The notes under the pieces were generated by a model that searched no databases, had not been told where the DNA came from, and was given only the letters and a program-made list of their open reading frames with translations. The position numbers and the translations under genes were made by a program. Of a DNA stretch of 64,000 nucleotides, positions 43,261 to 54,993 are shown piece after piece; the first letter of the stretch is position 1; each line of letters begins with the position of its first letter. This DNA comes from Uloborus plumipes (lineage: Eukaryota > Arthropoda > Arachnida > Araneae > Uloboridae), in the NCBI GenBank assembly GCA_038373865.1, contig JAXGGA010002994.1, forward strand, positions 46,630-110,629, given 5' to 3'.

Positions 43261-45375
43261 AAATTTTAGAAGTCAGCATAGTAACGTAATTTCCATCTGC
43301 AAATAAGTGATTGGGACAATTAGTTAATATCATTGATTTGAATTATAGTTCTTCAGTCTCCACTCGGAGCCCCGTTTCTCTCAAATTAGTAACAAAGATG
43401 GCAAAAGGATTGACTGTCAAGGCAAACCAAATAAATCATTCCAACAGGGACAAATGATGTTCTTCTAAGTGCAATTGGTCATCAAACATCGTTTTGAAAT
43501 TTGTGGAGCTGTTTTATGAACGTATAGTTACTTATAAAAAACCAGTTATTGGTAAAAACTATCAAACGTAATTTTAAAATATATAACTACTTATAGCTTA
43601 TTAAAATCTGTAAGGGGAAGCTTTCTGCCCATAATTATACTAATGTACACTTCCACCTAGACGTCAGAAGTTTTCCTTTGGATTTGAACTGAAGCTACAG
43701 AACACCCATCAAAGTTGTAAGTTCCCATTTTCAGAAGTCAATGTAAATAGTAGTCGAATAATATTTATGTTAAAATTAATATTTTTACCTATCAGTATAT
43801 TCATTATTCATGTTCTTAAAGTGCTATAAAACAGCTTCTATGTGTTATTGTATTATTTTGGGTCAGTGGAAGACAACTTCTTACTGATTTCGTTACTTTT
43901 TAAATACGTAATTTTAATCATCTCTAACCTAAGTAAAACTCAAAACCCCACCAATTTTATTGCATCACTTTCTCTCATTTTTAATCTAGTTTTAGGTAAT
44001 ATAATGGGTTTTGGTGGTTTTGGAACGCTAAAAATGTTATTGCGTGGTTTCTGAACCCATGTCAGTGCTTAAAATTATCTTCAATTTTGCTGATTGCTGA
44101 TTTTTAGAGGTAATTTAATTACTTTAAATATTAAATCTAACTACATAATCCAATTAACAGTACATTTTTGAACAAAATGCAAAAAAAATTACCCCTCTAG
44201 CATAAAAAATAACTGTTTTACAGTAAAAATTGTAGATATATGTCCGTCTGCTGGATCTGCAAATTTTGTTAAGCGACAAATTTTTGACAAAACTTTGAGG
44301 TGTTGCCATTCCTAAAGTAATTGATATATTAATCTAAAAATCTCCATATATTCTTATATCCATGGGTAGAACAGTCTCACCAAGTTTCATAAAAATCTGA
44401 AGACCCATGGTGACCCATGATGAAGCCCCACGTCAAATCATCCCCTGGATGATTTGACGTGGAATGACCAGCGTGTAAAAAAGTAATTGGTTATACACTT
44501 TGATGCATAATTAAGTATTCAAATGATGTTGTAAAACTTTAAGTTGAAAGGAAAATTGTCAAGTCTGTTACTACACAAAATAAATATGAATTCTCACTTT
44601 TAAACTATATTATAGCGCCTAGAATCAACTTAATTTGAAATTACTAGCATCCTTGAAGCTTAAAACGATGTTTGTGGTTGTTAAAATATTCATAAAAAAC
44701 TGCATGTTAATAGACTTGAAATTTGGTAACGGATTTTACTTTAAACCATAAATAAACGTCAAGTCTGTTACGATGATTTTAATGATATTTTAAAGCTTAT
44801 GGGTCACTTTCAAAATTTGCTTACATTTGCTGTCCGGAGGTTAAAAAGAAGATTTGAAGCATAACTTATATTTTAAATTCAATGCGAACAAATATTTTCT
44901 GCAAGAAATACCCCCAAAAAAATTCTATCACTCAAAAAATTATTGAAATTTATTTATTTATTTTTATATAAGTCTTTAAAAATGAGAATCAAGGCAAAAA
45001 CGCTTGTCCATTTCCAATTTTTGTAAGTTCAACTATTTTTTTACATACTTAATTGCATAAAAAAGTATATACAACAAATTATTTTTATATATTGACTATT
45101 AGTATGTGATATTCATAATAAATATTGACAATAGTATTTTTTTATAAAGAAATGTATGAATATATTTTGTCCGGCAGTTCATGTCAAGTGATTTACCCTA
45201 AGATTATTTTAGCTGAAAAAGGTATCTATTGCAGTCAAAAGATGGTAACACGTATTCAGTTAACTTAACCATGTCTCCCTGCAATCCTTAAGCGTTTGGT
45301 CCAGACGGGCGAAAAAGAGCGTACATGCAGAACTTACAATTTCTGCCACTGCAGTCATTTGGGGCTGATCTCCTA

Positions 45376-45735
45376 GGGTTTGTTTGTTTGTTTCAAATGG
45401 GGCTGCGTTTAGCTTAATGCCATTTGCAGACCTAGTGCATTCCCCAAAGAGGCATCCACTCTTTCATGTGGCACCACCATCGGTGGGATACCATTGCTAC
45501 AACTATTTTTGACGCCCAGTTTCCCCGCTAGATGGAGGCACCTGGGCTCTATTCGATGCGAAACTGCACTAGGAATTTAATTTTGCCACGAAATACTATA
45601 AGCCAAACAAGTACTCGAGGGATCTTTTACATGCCGCATAATCATACGACATGAGCGCTGTCGATTTTCTGCATCATGAAAATCTACCGACTGGAGCCGG
45701 GTAGGGGGTCCGGTCCTAGGGTTCGGTGCGGCTTT
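45376..45735 (-). mobile_element. SINE-like repeat with (CAAA)n tail
   Basis: Read on the minus strand, a body of about 340 bp containing TCATGATGCAGAAAATCGAC and GAGTGGATGCCTCTTTGGGG ends in CAAACAAACAAACAAAC (GTTTGTTTGTTTG on the plus strand at 45378-45394). It is less AT-rich than its surroundings. A tRNA-like head is not clear, so the SINE call is tentative. Confidence 0.45.
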
Positions 45736-46129
45736 TTAAAGGGACGGCTATAGTAATAACATGCGTGTAAAGACTTGATTTCTAGGAGTAAAACTGTTTC
45801 AGTCTTAATGAAAAAAAAACAAAACATCAAAATACATAATGTTATGTGTTCACAGTTTAAAACATTTATAATGCACATGAAACAATTTAAAGATTGTTTA
45901 AAAGTCAAAACACATGCAGTCTTCGAAACTATATTTACGTGAAACATTACGTTTACATTTGATTTAGAAGATAGCTTTATATATTCGAGAGACAATCATT
46001 TATTTAAAGGATTACATTTTCCTCACTTTCGTTTTAACCAGAGTTGCAAAAAGGAAAGCTGATTCTTCTAAAATTACATTTACAGAAGCGCCGAAGAAAG
46101 CGTAAAAGTTCAATTAAAATGCAGTTAGT

Positions 46130-46360
46130 CCTTCCGAATTGGGGGAGGGGGTCAGAGGAGGTCAATTAAAATACAGTTTTATATTTTAATTGACCCCAAC
46201 TCCCTCGAATTGGAGGGGGGGAATTCCAAATTGGGGGAGGGGGTCAATTAAAATACAGTTTTGTATTTTAATTGACCCCCCCCCCGAATTGGGGGGATTC
46301 CGAATTGGGGAGGGGGATCAGAGGGGGCCAATTAAAATACAGTCCCCCCTGGGGGACTGT
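46130..46360. repeat. GAATTGGGGGAGGGGGTCA array with inverted units
   Basis: Several units of CGAATTGGGGGAGGGGGTCA and of TCAATTAAAATACAGTTTT, alternating with their complements (TTTTAATTGACCCC), giving stacked small hairpins such as ACAGTCCCCCCTGGGGGACTGT. It reads as an imperfect satellite. The G-run strand could form G-quadruplexes (inference). Confidence 0.75.
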
Positions 46361-47832
46361 ATTTTAAGTCCTCTTATGTTTAAGAAAATTTTATTTTATT
46401 TTATTTTTATTTATTTATTTTTTTAGGGTGAAATATATTCAAATAATCATGCAATATAAAAATGAAAGCAATAACCAATGAAAAACCTTGTGCCACGAAA
46501 ATAGCCCGAGAACGAAGGGAAAATAAAAGAAAGAAGAAGGACAGATATTGAGATCTTAGCATGTGCAGCTCAGCCAAATAATTCCTCCCCCCCCCCCAAT
46601 CAATTCAAATTGCTAAAATTTTGTATTTATCAGAAAATTAAAGAATCTAAAAAAATAAAGAAAAAATTAAAAAAAAAAGTTTAATAAAATAAAATAATAT
46701 AATGAATATATGAATGAATTTAAACTTTTCAGAGATTCAGATTATGTTTAAGTGAAGACAATGAGCATACCAACGTTCTTATAGCGCCAGTATCAGTTGT
46801 GAATTAAATTGCAAACTAAAATACAAAAAAAAAGCCCTGCGAAAAGAATGAAAATGATTTTCGTCAATACTTTGCAATAGACACTCTAAAACAACATTCA
46901 CAAAAAAAAAAAAAAAAAAAGAAGAACACATGAAATTAATGTGAAATCAAGTATCATGGGATGTGTTTCGATGAATAATGCATGAACAGAAAAATCACTT
47001 GAAAGAAATAACGCGGTTTTCAGGGAAAAGCAAAGCGAAATGCAGATTTTTCTAATAGAAATACGCCCAAAACAACCCTAGGAGATCAGCGCCACAAGCG
47101 GCGACAACGGTAACTTCGCCCTGTACGGGATTTCCTTTGTTCTCCAGTGCGTCTGGCTAGCCGCTTAAGGATCGCAGAAAGCCATGACTTAAGTGACGTA
47201 ACTATTTCATACCATTTTGTTTTCCTGAGTCGAGAAGTATTGCTGTGGCGTTTCGCACAGGATTTCTTCCAGGTGCGTATTTTTATTCTTTATCAAGTCT
47301 GTTACCAAAGATTTTAGTATTAATTTTTACTTTCTCTCAACTTTTACCCCGAAATATTGTAAATTATACAACTCTAACAAAACGCATCTTGTTGTTCAAT
47401 TTTTAAATTCGACAACCTAGTCATAATTTGACATTTTGGTTGAAATGTCAAGTCCGTTACTGGTCAAATCCGTTACCAAATATCCAGTCCATTACCATAC
47501 AGTTTTTGATCAATATTTTAACAATCACAAACATCGTTTTAAGCTTCAGGGACGCAAAAATTTCAAATGAAGTTGGTTCTAGGTACTATGGTATAGTTTA
47601 AACGTGAGATTTCATATTGATTTTGTATGATAACGGACGGCAATTTTCCATGCAACTTAAAGTTTTACAACAGCATTTGACTACTTAATTATGCATCAAA
47701 GTGTACAACCAATTACTTTTTCACACACCTAAAATATGTGACAAAAGATCTGTTAGTGATTCAAAAAGAAAACAGGAATTTAAAAAAATTACTTAAAAAT
47801 TCTGAAATGTAAGCATATGGTAAAAATGACCC

Positions 47833-48669
47833 TTATATACATGCATGCATATGTATTCATTCGCTATAATATAATACTTTTTTGGGTTACAGTACCTTTC
47901 TAACAATTTTCTTAAATTTACGTGAAAAATGTAATTCTTTGGAATCTTTGTTTCCGCACTTATTTAACAATCAATCATTTATTTTCAAATATTAAAAATT
48001 TTGCTCACTTTTTTGAAAAATGTGAAAAATTTAAGACCCCTAAAAATCTGTGCATTTATTTTCTTATATATTTATTTGAAAATATTTTGTGACCTTTTAT
48101 GTAAAGAATTCTTAGAAAATTTTGTTTTTCGAGGTTTAACAAGCTTTAAAAATTTTAGTAATTTATGAAATGATTATTCAATGCACAGTTTTGTTAAATA
48201 TATTATCCTAACTGCAAAAATATTTCTTTAAAGTTGTATCTCTAATAGAAAAAATTCCTTAGCATTTCCAGTAACAAAAAAACATTAAAAACTGATCATC
48301 GAGAAAAAGCACTTTGTAGTTTTGAATTTTCCATTAGAACACATAGTATGCATGCGTTAAAGTCAGTGATAACTTTTTAAATAATTTAGCTAGAGCAATG
48401 CTATTTTTTTCCGAGTTTTTTAAATAATTTTTACTTTTGAAAAAAGCAATAAATTTTTTCTTGGTCTTTTGGGCATTTTTGAGGTACTGTGACTCCTTTA
48501 CTATTAAGATACCGAAACATCATTTTTGGAATATATGAATAAAATAAAACATTTGCTCTAAATCTGAAACTTAGTCCTCAAGCAATTTTTCATAGGCAAG
48601 CAGCACCCATAGCTATGACTTCACTATTAAGAAAGTTATTTATTTTAACATTATAAACAAGTGTACAAT
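47833..48669. other. Unassigned AT-rich spacer
   Basis: No ORF, repeat unit or inverted ends recognised between the family copy and the next MITE. Confidence 0.3.
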
Positions 48670-49638
48670 GGGCGATTCTCTGTAAACTGGTAATTCGCTG
48701 TCCGGACAGAGTATTTTAAAAATAATAAAGTGCAATAAAGTAATTATTGCTCTAAATACAAGTAAAGCATTAATACTTTGTGGCCCAATTGTATTTGGAG
48801 CGGTAAGTATTTAATTTTTTTTCTATAAATTATCTAAGCCCCAAAAACACAGTCCCCTGGCTGTCCCAACCCAATAGTTTAACACTTCAAGGCAATATTT
48901 CAAAAAACCTACTAACACTACGTAAATTTGGCAATTAATATCTAAAAATAGAACAATGCAACAACATCTTTTTTATGAAATAAGATCGAATTACGTATTT
49001 CTAAAACTTAAAATTGTCATGTAAATTCTGTCAGGACATTTTTCAAACAGTCCCCTGCCATAAATTCTAAGTTTCAATAGAAAAAATCTGTTACCCCTGC
49101 AAATGTGTTTTGGCATGAAGTTTAACGTAATCAGTGTGAATTTGCTGAAATTGCCGAGAACGATGTTGAAATGATACTTTGTTTAGTTTGAGAGTCACAT
49201 TTATGATGAAAGTATGCATCAGGGTCGTTGCGAAAAGTCATCTGGGAAGTGATTTTATTAATGTCAATTAGTTAAATTATGAAACATATTAGTTATTGTG
49301 TCCTCAAATTGGGCCTACATTTATTGGTAGTCTCGTAACTAATTATATTCCAATAGTTTTGCAGATATTACGCAACAAAGAGCAAAAACAGTCACCTGGC
49401 ACAGTCCCCTGCCCAGTTATACTAGGCTGGGCATGGGACTGTGCCCAGCCTATCTAGACCCCTGGACTTACCCCCTATCATGATTTATCAAAAAAACATA
49501 AGCTTCAATTGGCCCTCTTTCAAAGCAAAGTAATAGTTTCATTATCTGAGCAATAGTATAATAATTACACGAACATTTCAAAAAACCATGCCCGGACAGA
49601 TTTCGTGTGAAAAATGACAAGTTTGCAGAGAATCGCCC
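48670..49638. mobile_element. GGGCGATTCTCTG-family element, copy 1
   Basis: Ends GGGCGATTCTCTGTAAACTG and GTTTGCAGAGAATCGCCC are inverted repeats, followed inward by CTGTCCGGACAG at the left and CCCGGACAG at the right. Internal repeats of CAGTCCCCTG occur at 48852, 49049, 49390 and 49403, the last two within a GGCTGGGCA/TGCCCAGCC hairpin at about 49424-49452. It is about 970 bp and non-coding. A second copy in inverse orientation is at 62237-63166. Confidence 0.75.
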
Positions 49639-50013
49639 TAATACATTATTAACAAAAGCGGGAAATGGAGGAGAAAATATTGCACATAAATGCACAAAAA
49701 TGCGATTCATCACACGGTCTAATGATAAAAATAGCATTTTTCATTTTTTCCCCTACCTTTATTTATTAATGTTCTATTAATTCGTACTTTCTATGCCAAA
49801 TTTTTACATAAATAAATTGATTTTGGTACTGTCGCATCAGAGAGGTAATGCACAATTAAGTTACAGTATTTATCTATTACATTAAATTGAAAACACTTTT
49901 AATTAAAAACTATTTATTATTCTTAGCTAATAATGAAAATTCCGATATTTTACGTTACCAATATCGATATTTCGAAATTGCAAAATAACTCAGAATATTA
50001 GTATTTGATAGAC
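49639..50013. repeat. Spacer with a short repeat shared with 63173-63330
   Basis: The segment 49860-50010 matches 63173-63325 (for example CCAATATCGATATTTCGAAA), and in both places lies between a GGGCGATTC-family element and a GGGTCATTTTCA-family copy. The rest is unassigned. Confidence 0.55.
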
Positions 50014-50529
50014 GGGTCATTTTCACCATATACTTACATTTCAGAATTTTTAAGTTTTTTTTTTAACTTGCTATTTTCTTTTAGAATCACTAACAGATGT
50101 TCTGTCACATATTTTAGGTGTGTGAAAGAGTAATTGGTTGTATACTTTGATGCATAATTAAGTGTTCAAATGCTGTTGTAAAACTTTAAGTTGCAAGGAA
50201 AATTGTCGTCCGTTACCATACAAAATTATGAAATCTCACTTTTAAATTATATCAAAGCTCCTAGAACCAACTTCATTTGAAATTATTTGCATCCCTGAAG
50301 CTTAAAACGATGTTTGTGATCATTAAAATATTGATCAAAAACTGTATGGTAACGAACTTGACATTTGATAACGAATTTGACCAGTAACGGGCTTGACATT
50401 TCAACCAAAAATGTCAAATTATGGCTAGGTTGTCGAATTTAAAAATTGAACAACAATATGCATTTTCTTAGAGTTCTATAATAAAAAATATTTCGGGGTA
50501 AAAGTTAAAAAGGAAAAATTAACACTAAA
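50014..50529 (+). mobile_element. GGGTCATTTTCA-family copy 3 (truncated)
   Basis: Begins GGGTCATTTTCACCATATAC and carries GTTACCATACAAAATTATG and TAACGGGCTTGACATTTCAA. It stops at 50529, where copy 4 starts. Non-coding. Confidence 0.75.
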
Positions 50530-51015
50530 GGGTCATTTTCACCAAATGCTTACATTTCAGAATTTTTTAAGTAATTTTTTTAACTTGCTATTTTCTTTTA
50601 GAAACACTAACATATGTTTAGTCACATATTTTAGGTGTGTGAAAAAGTAATTGGTTGTACACTTTGATTCATAATTAAGTATTAAAATACTGTTGTAAAA
50701 CTTCAAGTTGTATAGAAAATTGTCAAGTCCGTTACCATACCAAATCAATATGAATTCTCACCTTTAAACTGTATCATAGCGGCTAGAACCAACTTAATTT
50801 TAAATTACTTGCATCCCTTCAGCGTAAAACGATGTTTGTGATTATTAAAATATTGATAAAGAATTAGGGAGATAGACTTGAAATTTAGTAACGGATTTGA
50901 CCTTAAACCATAAATAAATGTCAAGTCTGTTACTATGATTTTAATGATATTTTAAAGTTTTAATTACGTTAAGTAAGTTAAAACCCATTTTTTTTTAAGT
51001 TTTAACTATATTAAC
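50530..51015 (+). mobile_element. GGGTCATTTTCA-family copy 4 (5' part)
   Basis: Begins GGGTCATTTTCACCAAATGC. It shows the variant 3' portion shared with copy 1 (ACCATAAATAAATGTCAAGT then CTGTTACTATGATTTTAATG). It is interrupted at 51018 by the TA-flanked element that follows. No coding content. Confidence 0.7.
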
Positions 51016-51017
51016 TA

Positions 51018-54000
51018 GGGGAAGACCGCCTATATTGGACCACTGCTTAAAATGGACCTCGGGCTTAAAATCTAGTAGAGAGGTTTATGCTACACTTTAA
51101 CGGTAGAAATAGAAAATTTTAGGAACAAAATCAATGTGTATTAAGTTTCACCAGTCTTCGAACTGCGTAGCGTGAGTTACGCCATGATTTATGTTGAAAA
51201 CGTGTAAAATCTTATTTTCCGGACTTGTACCTAGTAAGATACACTAGGTGGCCAAAAGTATCCGGACACTTTCGAAAATTCACATTTTTACATATAGCTC
51301 GAAAAATAAGTGATCAATTGTTCTTTATCTTTAGTCATACAAAATATAGGCTTCACCGAACATTTCCAAGTTGAAATTAAATTACCATTACATTTGGGGA
51401 CGACAAGAAGGGGGGTTGAAAGTAAAACCGCTTTTTGACCATAACTCTTCGAAAATAGCTCGGAATAAGCTATAAATTTCAGTAATTAATTAGCATACTA
51501 TGTATAATTACTGTACAAACTTTTATGAACGTACCACTCTTACTTCCGAAGATATGAAACATTTTTTAAAAAATGGCAATTTTATTTGAAGGGTTTTTGC
51601 TCATAACACGCAGAGTTTTTGATCAAACCTTATCAAAACTTCAGGAAAAATGACAAAATACAAGAGAAAGATCATACTAAAACGGTAAATAAAAATGTTA
51701 AAAATCCGATGAGATATGAACATTAAAAGGAAATAATTTTTCACGGCGCATGCGCGAACGACAGAAATTTATAACTACAAAAATATTGTAGCCTGGTTTA
51801 TACTGCATCTTATAAAAAAAGTTCCAGTTGAATATCGTAAAACTTGAAAAAGATATCAGCGATCTAGTGAGCTGTAATTCATTCATTCGCAGACAATACA
51901 TAAATGGCAAGGGGTTCTTCACAAATAGTGTGGTGACAATTGAGCATTTTCTTCAATGTTAAAGTGTATACAGTTTGAAAATTTATATTCGGCATAGAAG
52001 TCACATTTCGCCTATTTGGCCAAAAAGACCTTATACATAGGTGGCCAAAAGCATCCGGACACCCCCTGAAACGTTGGTTTTGAACGATGACGCAATAACC
52101 TTTAATTTAAAAATAGCTATTTGGGGACAGACCCTCACTTTTTATGTATTGTCTGCGAATGAATGAAATACCGCTCACTAGATCGCTGATATCTTTTTCA
52201 ATTTTCATGATATTCAACTGAAACTTTTTTTATAAGATGAAGTATAAATCAGAGTACAATATTTTTGTAGTTATAAATTTCTGTCGTTCGCGCATGCGCC
52301 GTGAAAAAATATTTCCTTCTAACGTTCATATCTCATTGGATTTTTAATATTTTTATTTACCATTTTAGTATGTTCTTTCTCTTGTATTTTGTCATTTTTC
52401 CTGAAGTTTTGATAAGGTTTGATCAAAAACTCTGCGTGTTATGAGCAAAAACCCTTCAAATAAATTGCCATTTTTAAAAAAATATTTCATATCTTCGGAA
52501 GTAAGAGTGGTACGTTCATAAAAATTTGTACAGTAATTATACATAGTATGCTAATTAATTACTGAAATTTATAGCTTATTCCGAGCTTTTTTCGAAGAGT
52601 TATGGTCAAAAAGCGGTTTTACTTTCTTGTCGTCCCCCAAATGCAAGGGTAATTTAATTTCAACTTGGAAATGTTCGGTGAAGCCTATATTTTGTATGAC
52701 TAAAGTTAAAGAACAATTGATCACTCATTTTTTGAGCTATATGTAAAAATGTGAATTTTTGAAAGTGTCCGGATACTTTTGGCCACCTAGTGTAGTACTA
52801 AAACTTGTAAACTAAGATAAACTGCTGTTATAGCATGTAATCTGTGTTTAATAAGGATTACATTTATGTATTTACATGCACGATTGTGATAATTTTTGAC
52901 AGAGAAATAAGCTGAAGAATAAAAAATGGCATGTTTTCCTTTATTAAACCGAAAAAATTTTCCTATATTGGACCGGTGGTCCAATTTAAGAATATGATTT
53001 TAAGCAAGACTTTTTATTAATTGTAACATAAAATAAGTGACTCATCTGATTTAATAGCGCAGTTATGATTATTTTAAGCATATACTTTAACGCCTATTCA
53101 CGATATTAATTTTTTTATCAAGCACATTTTCTAGAAGCTGCAAATTCCTAAAATATATGTTTTTTTTTCTCTTTTTCCATTACGCTGCAGTTTCAGGCTG
53201 TTAAACATACTTATCAATTTAACTAAAATTTGTGCTGGTTTAGCAAGAAAAAAAATGAAATTCTTCGATTTGTTCGAAAAGATTTTAAAAAGAAACAATT
53301 TATATGCTACTAAAATGTTCAATATATAGGAAGCCGGTCTTTTCACTGTCCAAAAGCCCCAAAATATATTGACGTTTTAAGGTAAACACCAATTTGGAGC
53401 AGAAATGGGTGGTGAACGTGTTAGAAACACTCCGCCTGTTTGCTGCATGAGTGTAACAGAATTGCTAGCCCCCTCCCCCTTCCCCATGCTTTTTTTTCAA
53501 AAGATTACATTCGATGTATGAGCTTATTGTAAAAGCACCCCCTGGCGAGCAATATGCTTGTTCAAAAAAAGATTGGATCACGAACGATAATTCACACAAT
53601 TGATACAACATTTCATCAAAACCGTTAAGCCAAGCATTGTAAAACGAATGTGTTCTTTTTAGATTCACAGCACTTACATAAAGAACATAGATGCAATAAA
53701 CTTAGCTAACGAGAGCGATATAATAATGCTTTCTCTTTAAGCACACCATGCACGTAGATAAGGTCTTTATTCAGTCTCTATCTACATATTTTAATCGAGC
53801 ATGTGATGCATAGATGTGAGAACATCTAATGAGATCCATTACCCAATATCGCGTAGAAGAACTGTTTTGTAACTCTTATAGGCAAACCGCAACCAAAGCC
53901 ATAGCAAATGCTGCAAATTGATTCTAAAGAACAGGAGTTTGGCCTGTTAATTGACATGTGTTTAATGGCATTGACTTGCCTGGAGCAGAGTTAGAGAGGT

Positions 54001-54727
54001 AAGTAGTCCAGATAAAACTACTCAAAGTGAACAGGCTACATGTTCGGTGTAAGTTGCACTGTTGTACACCATGTACAGGAACTAGCTACGACTTAAATTA
54101 GTACAAGCTCTGCAGAATCAGCGGATAGTTCTCATCAAAGCATGATTGTTAACTCCAACTATGATTTTGTAAAGCTCCGGCTCATATATCACCTTACCGA
54201 AAAATTAGAAAGAACAAAAAGAAGGCTATCTCAGCAATCATTCTAATGCCGTATGAAAGAAGCGTAGAACAAAGACACACGAGAAGAAGCAAGAAACTGC
54301 ACAAAACAATTGTTATTGCAATATTTTCTATAGAGATAAAGTGCAAAACATGATTAAGTGCATGAAATGCCATCGGTGAGTTTATCAACACTGCCTAAGT
54401 GAGACCGAAGCAAAAGAAATTCTATTGCAAATGCTAGAAAAAAGATGCATAGTTCAAATATAAATTATTGTATGATTTCCTGGCATGGTCCAATTTAGGA
54501 AGCGCATGGTTCAATATAGGCGCATATATTCTTAAATTGGACTTTTGCAACTTTTTGTAAGATAATTTTTTAAAAAATAATTTCCATATTTTTAGAAAAT
54601 ATAAGCTCCTAGGGCGGTTCGTGATTAAATTTAGCTTACGATGCCCTATTTTGTATTTTTGTATTGCTTCACATTTAACGACACAGGCCTCCTGTTCTTA
54701 GGGGATCCAATATAGGCGGTCTTCCCC
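51018..54727. mobile_element. 3.7-kb element with GGGGAAGACCGCC termini
   Basis: Perfect 22-bp terminal inverted repeat starting GGGGAAGACCGCCTATATTG, with TA on each side (51016-51017 and 54728-54729). TATATTGGACC or its complement recurs inside (52973, 54485-54535). It contains a fold-back MITE at 51242-52792. The remainder (52795-54700) shows no ORF with a recognisable motif, so it is non-autonomous. The TA target suggests Tc1/mariner/pogo-type mobilisation. Confidence 0.8.
51242..52792. mobile_element. Fold-back MITE with CACTAGGTGGCCAAAAGTAT ends
   Basis: Ends CACTAGGTGGCCAAAAGTAT and ATACTTTTGGCCACCTAGTG, with TA on both sides (51240-51241 and 52793-52794). The arms extend about 660 bp inward (51242-51903 against 52140-52792) at high identity. 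The 236-bp spacer holds another terminal-like word (AGGTGGCCAAAAGCATCCGG) at about 52040. GGTGGCCAAAAGTATCCGGA is a terminus I associate with Tc1-like elements. No protein-coding remnant. Confidence 0.88.
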
Positions 54728-54993
54728 TATATTTAGTTGTGTTTGTGCTTTGAGAGACAATTCTACTCCAATAATAACATCTTCATCGATTTGTTCTCGA
54801 TCAAAATTGGTGTTGCTTTTTATTGATTCTTTAGTTTGAAATTTAAGATAAGTTTAACTAAATTTGATTTTGTTAATTTCTTTTATTAGTTGTTTTCTTT
54901 TCAAAATTATTTATTACTACGTAAATATTTGAAAATATTTTCCAGTTGAATATGCATTTTATTTTTTTTTCAAGGCACTGTAATAATTGTTAA

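Larger units (their letters stand above)
40741..44469. mobile_element. 3.7-kb palindromic element with about 1.54-kb arms
   Basis: The left arm 40741-42277 and right arm 42919-44454 are reverse complements at high identity, with mostly single-base differences. Landmarks are ACATTCCAAGTCAAATCATC against GATGATTTGACGTGGAATG at the outside, AAACCCATTATGTTACTGAA against TAGGTAATATAATGGGTTTT, and AAGTGTACATTAGTATAATT against AATTATACTAATGTACACTT. The spacer 42278-42918 is unique except for a small hairpin near 42690-42780. The right end has an additional copy of the terminal word (CCACGTCAAATCATCC). Coding sequence for one protein family occurs in both arms, pointing outwards from the centre. Target duplication is uncertain; CGTG lies at both edges. 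Confidence 0.9.
40652..44800 (+). mobile_element. GGGTCATTTTCA-family copy 1, split by the large palindrome
   Basis: The left part 40652-40740 (GCTTACATTTCAGAATTTTT onward) and the right part 44470-44800 (AAGTAATTGGTTATACACTT onward) join into the sequence that is continuous in other copies (for example 50530-51000 and 54994-55330). The segment in between is therefore an insertion. Internal GTTAC and AAGTCTGTTAC words are present. The right part ends where copy 2 begins. Non-coding. Confidence 0.7.
45269..47188. mobile_element. 1.9-kb insertion with about 110-bp imperfect TIRs
   Basis: Left end CCATGTCTCCCTGCAATCCT continuing TAAGCG; right end CGCTTAAGGATCGCAGAAAG continuing CCATGAC. The inverted similarity extends inward to GGGGCTGATCTCCTAGGGTT on the left and AACCCTAGGAGATCAGCGCC on the right. 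TTAA lies at both edges (45265-45268 and 47189-47192), although some host bases on the right are missing. It holds a SINE-like segment and a G/C-rich low-complexity array. No transposase. Confidence 0.6.
44801..47832 (-). mobile_element. GGGTCATTTTCA-family copy 2, split by a TTAA insertion
   Basis: Reverse-orientation copy. It starts GGGTCACTTTCAAAATTTGC and ends GCATATGGTAAAAATGACCC, the two ends being inverted repeats of each other. TTAT lies on both sides (44797-44800 and 47833-47836). The body matches copy 5 in reverse complement (for example AGTAACAGACTTGAC-type words, CAAAATATATTCATAC, AATACTTCTCGACTC). It is interrupted at 45269-47188. Non-coding. Confidence 0.75.
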
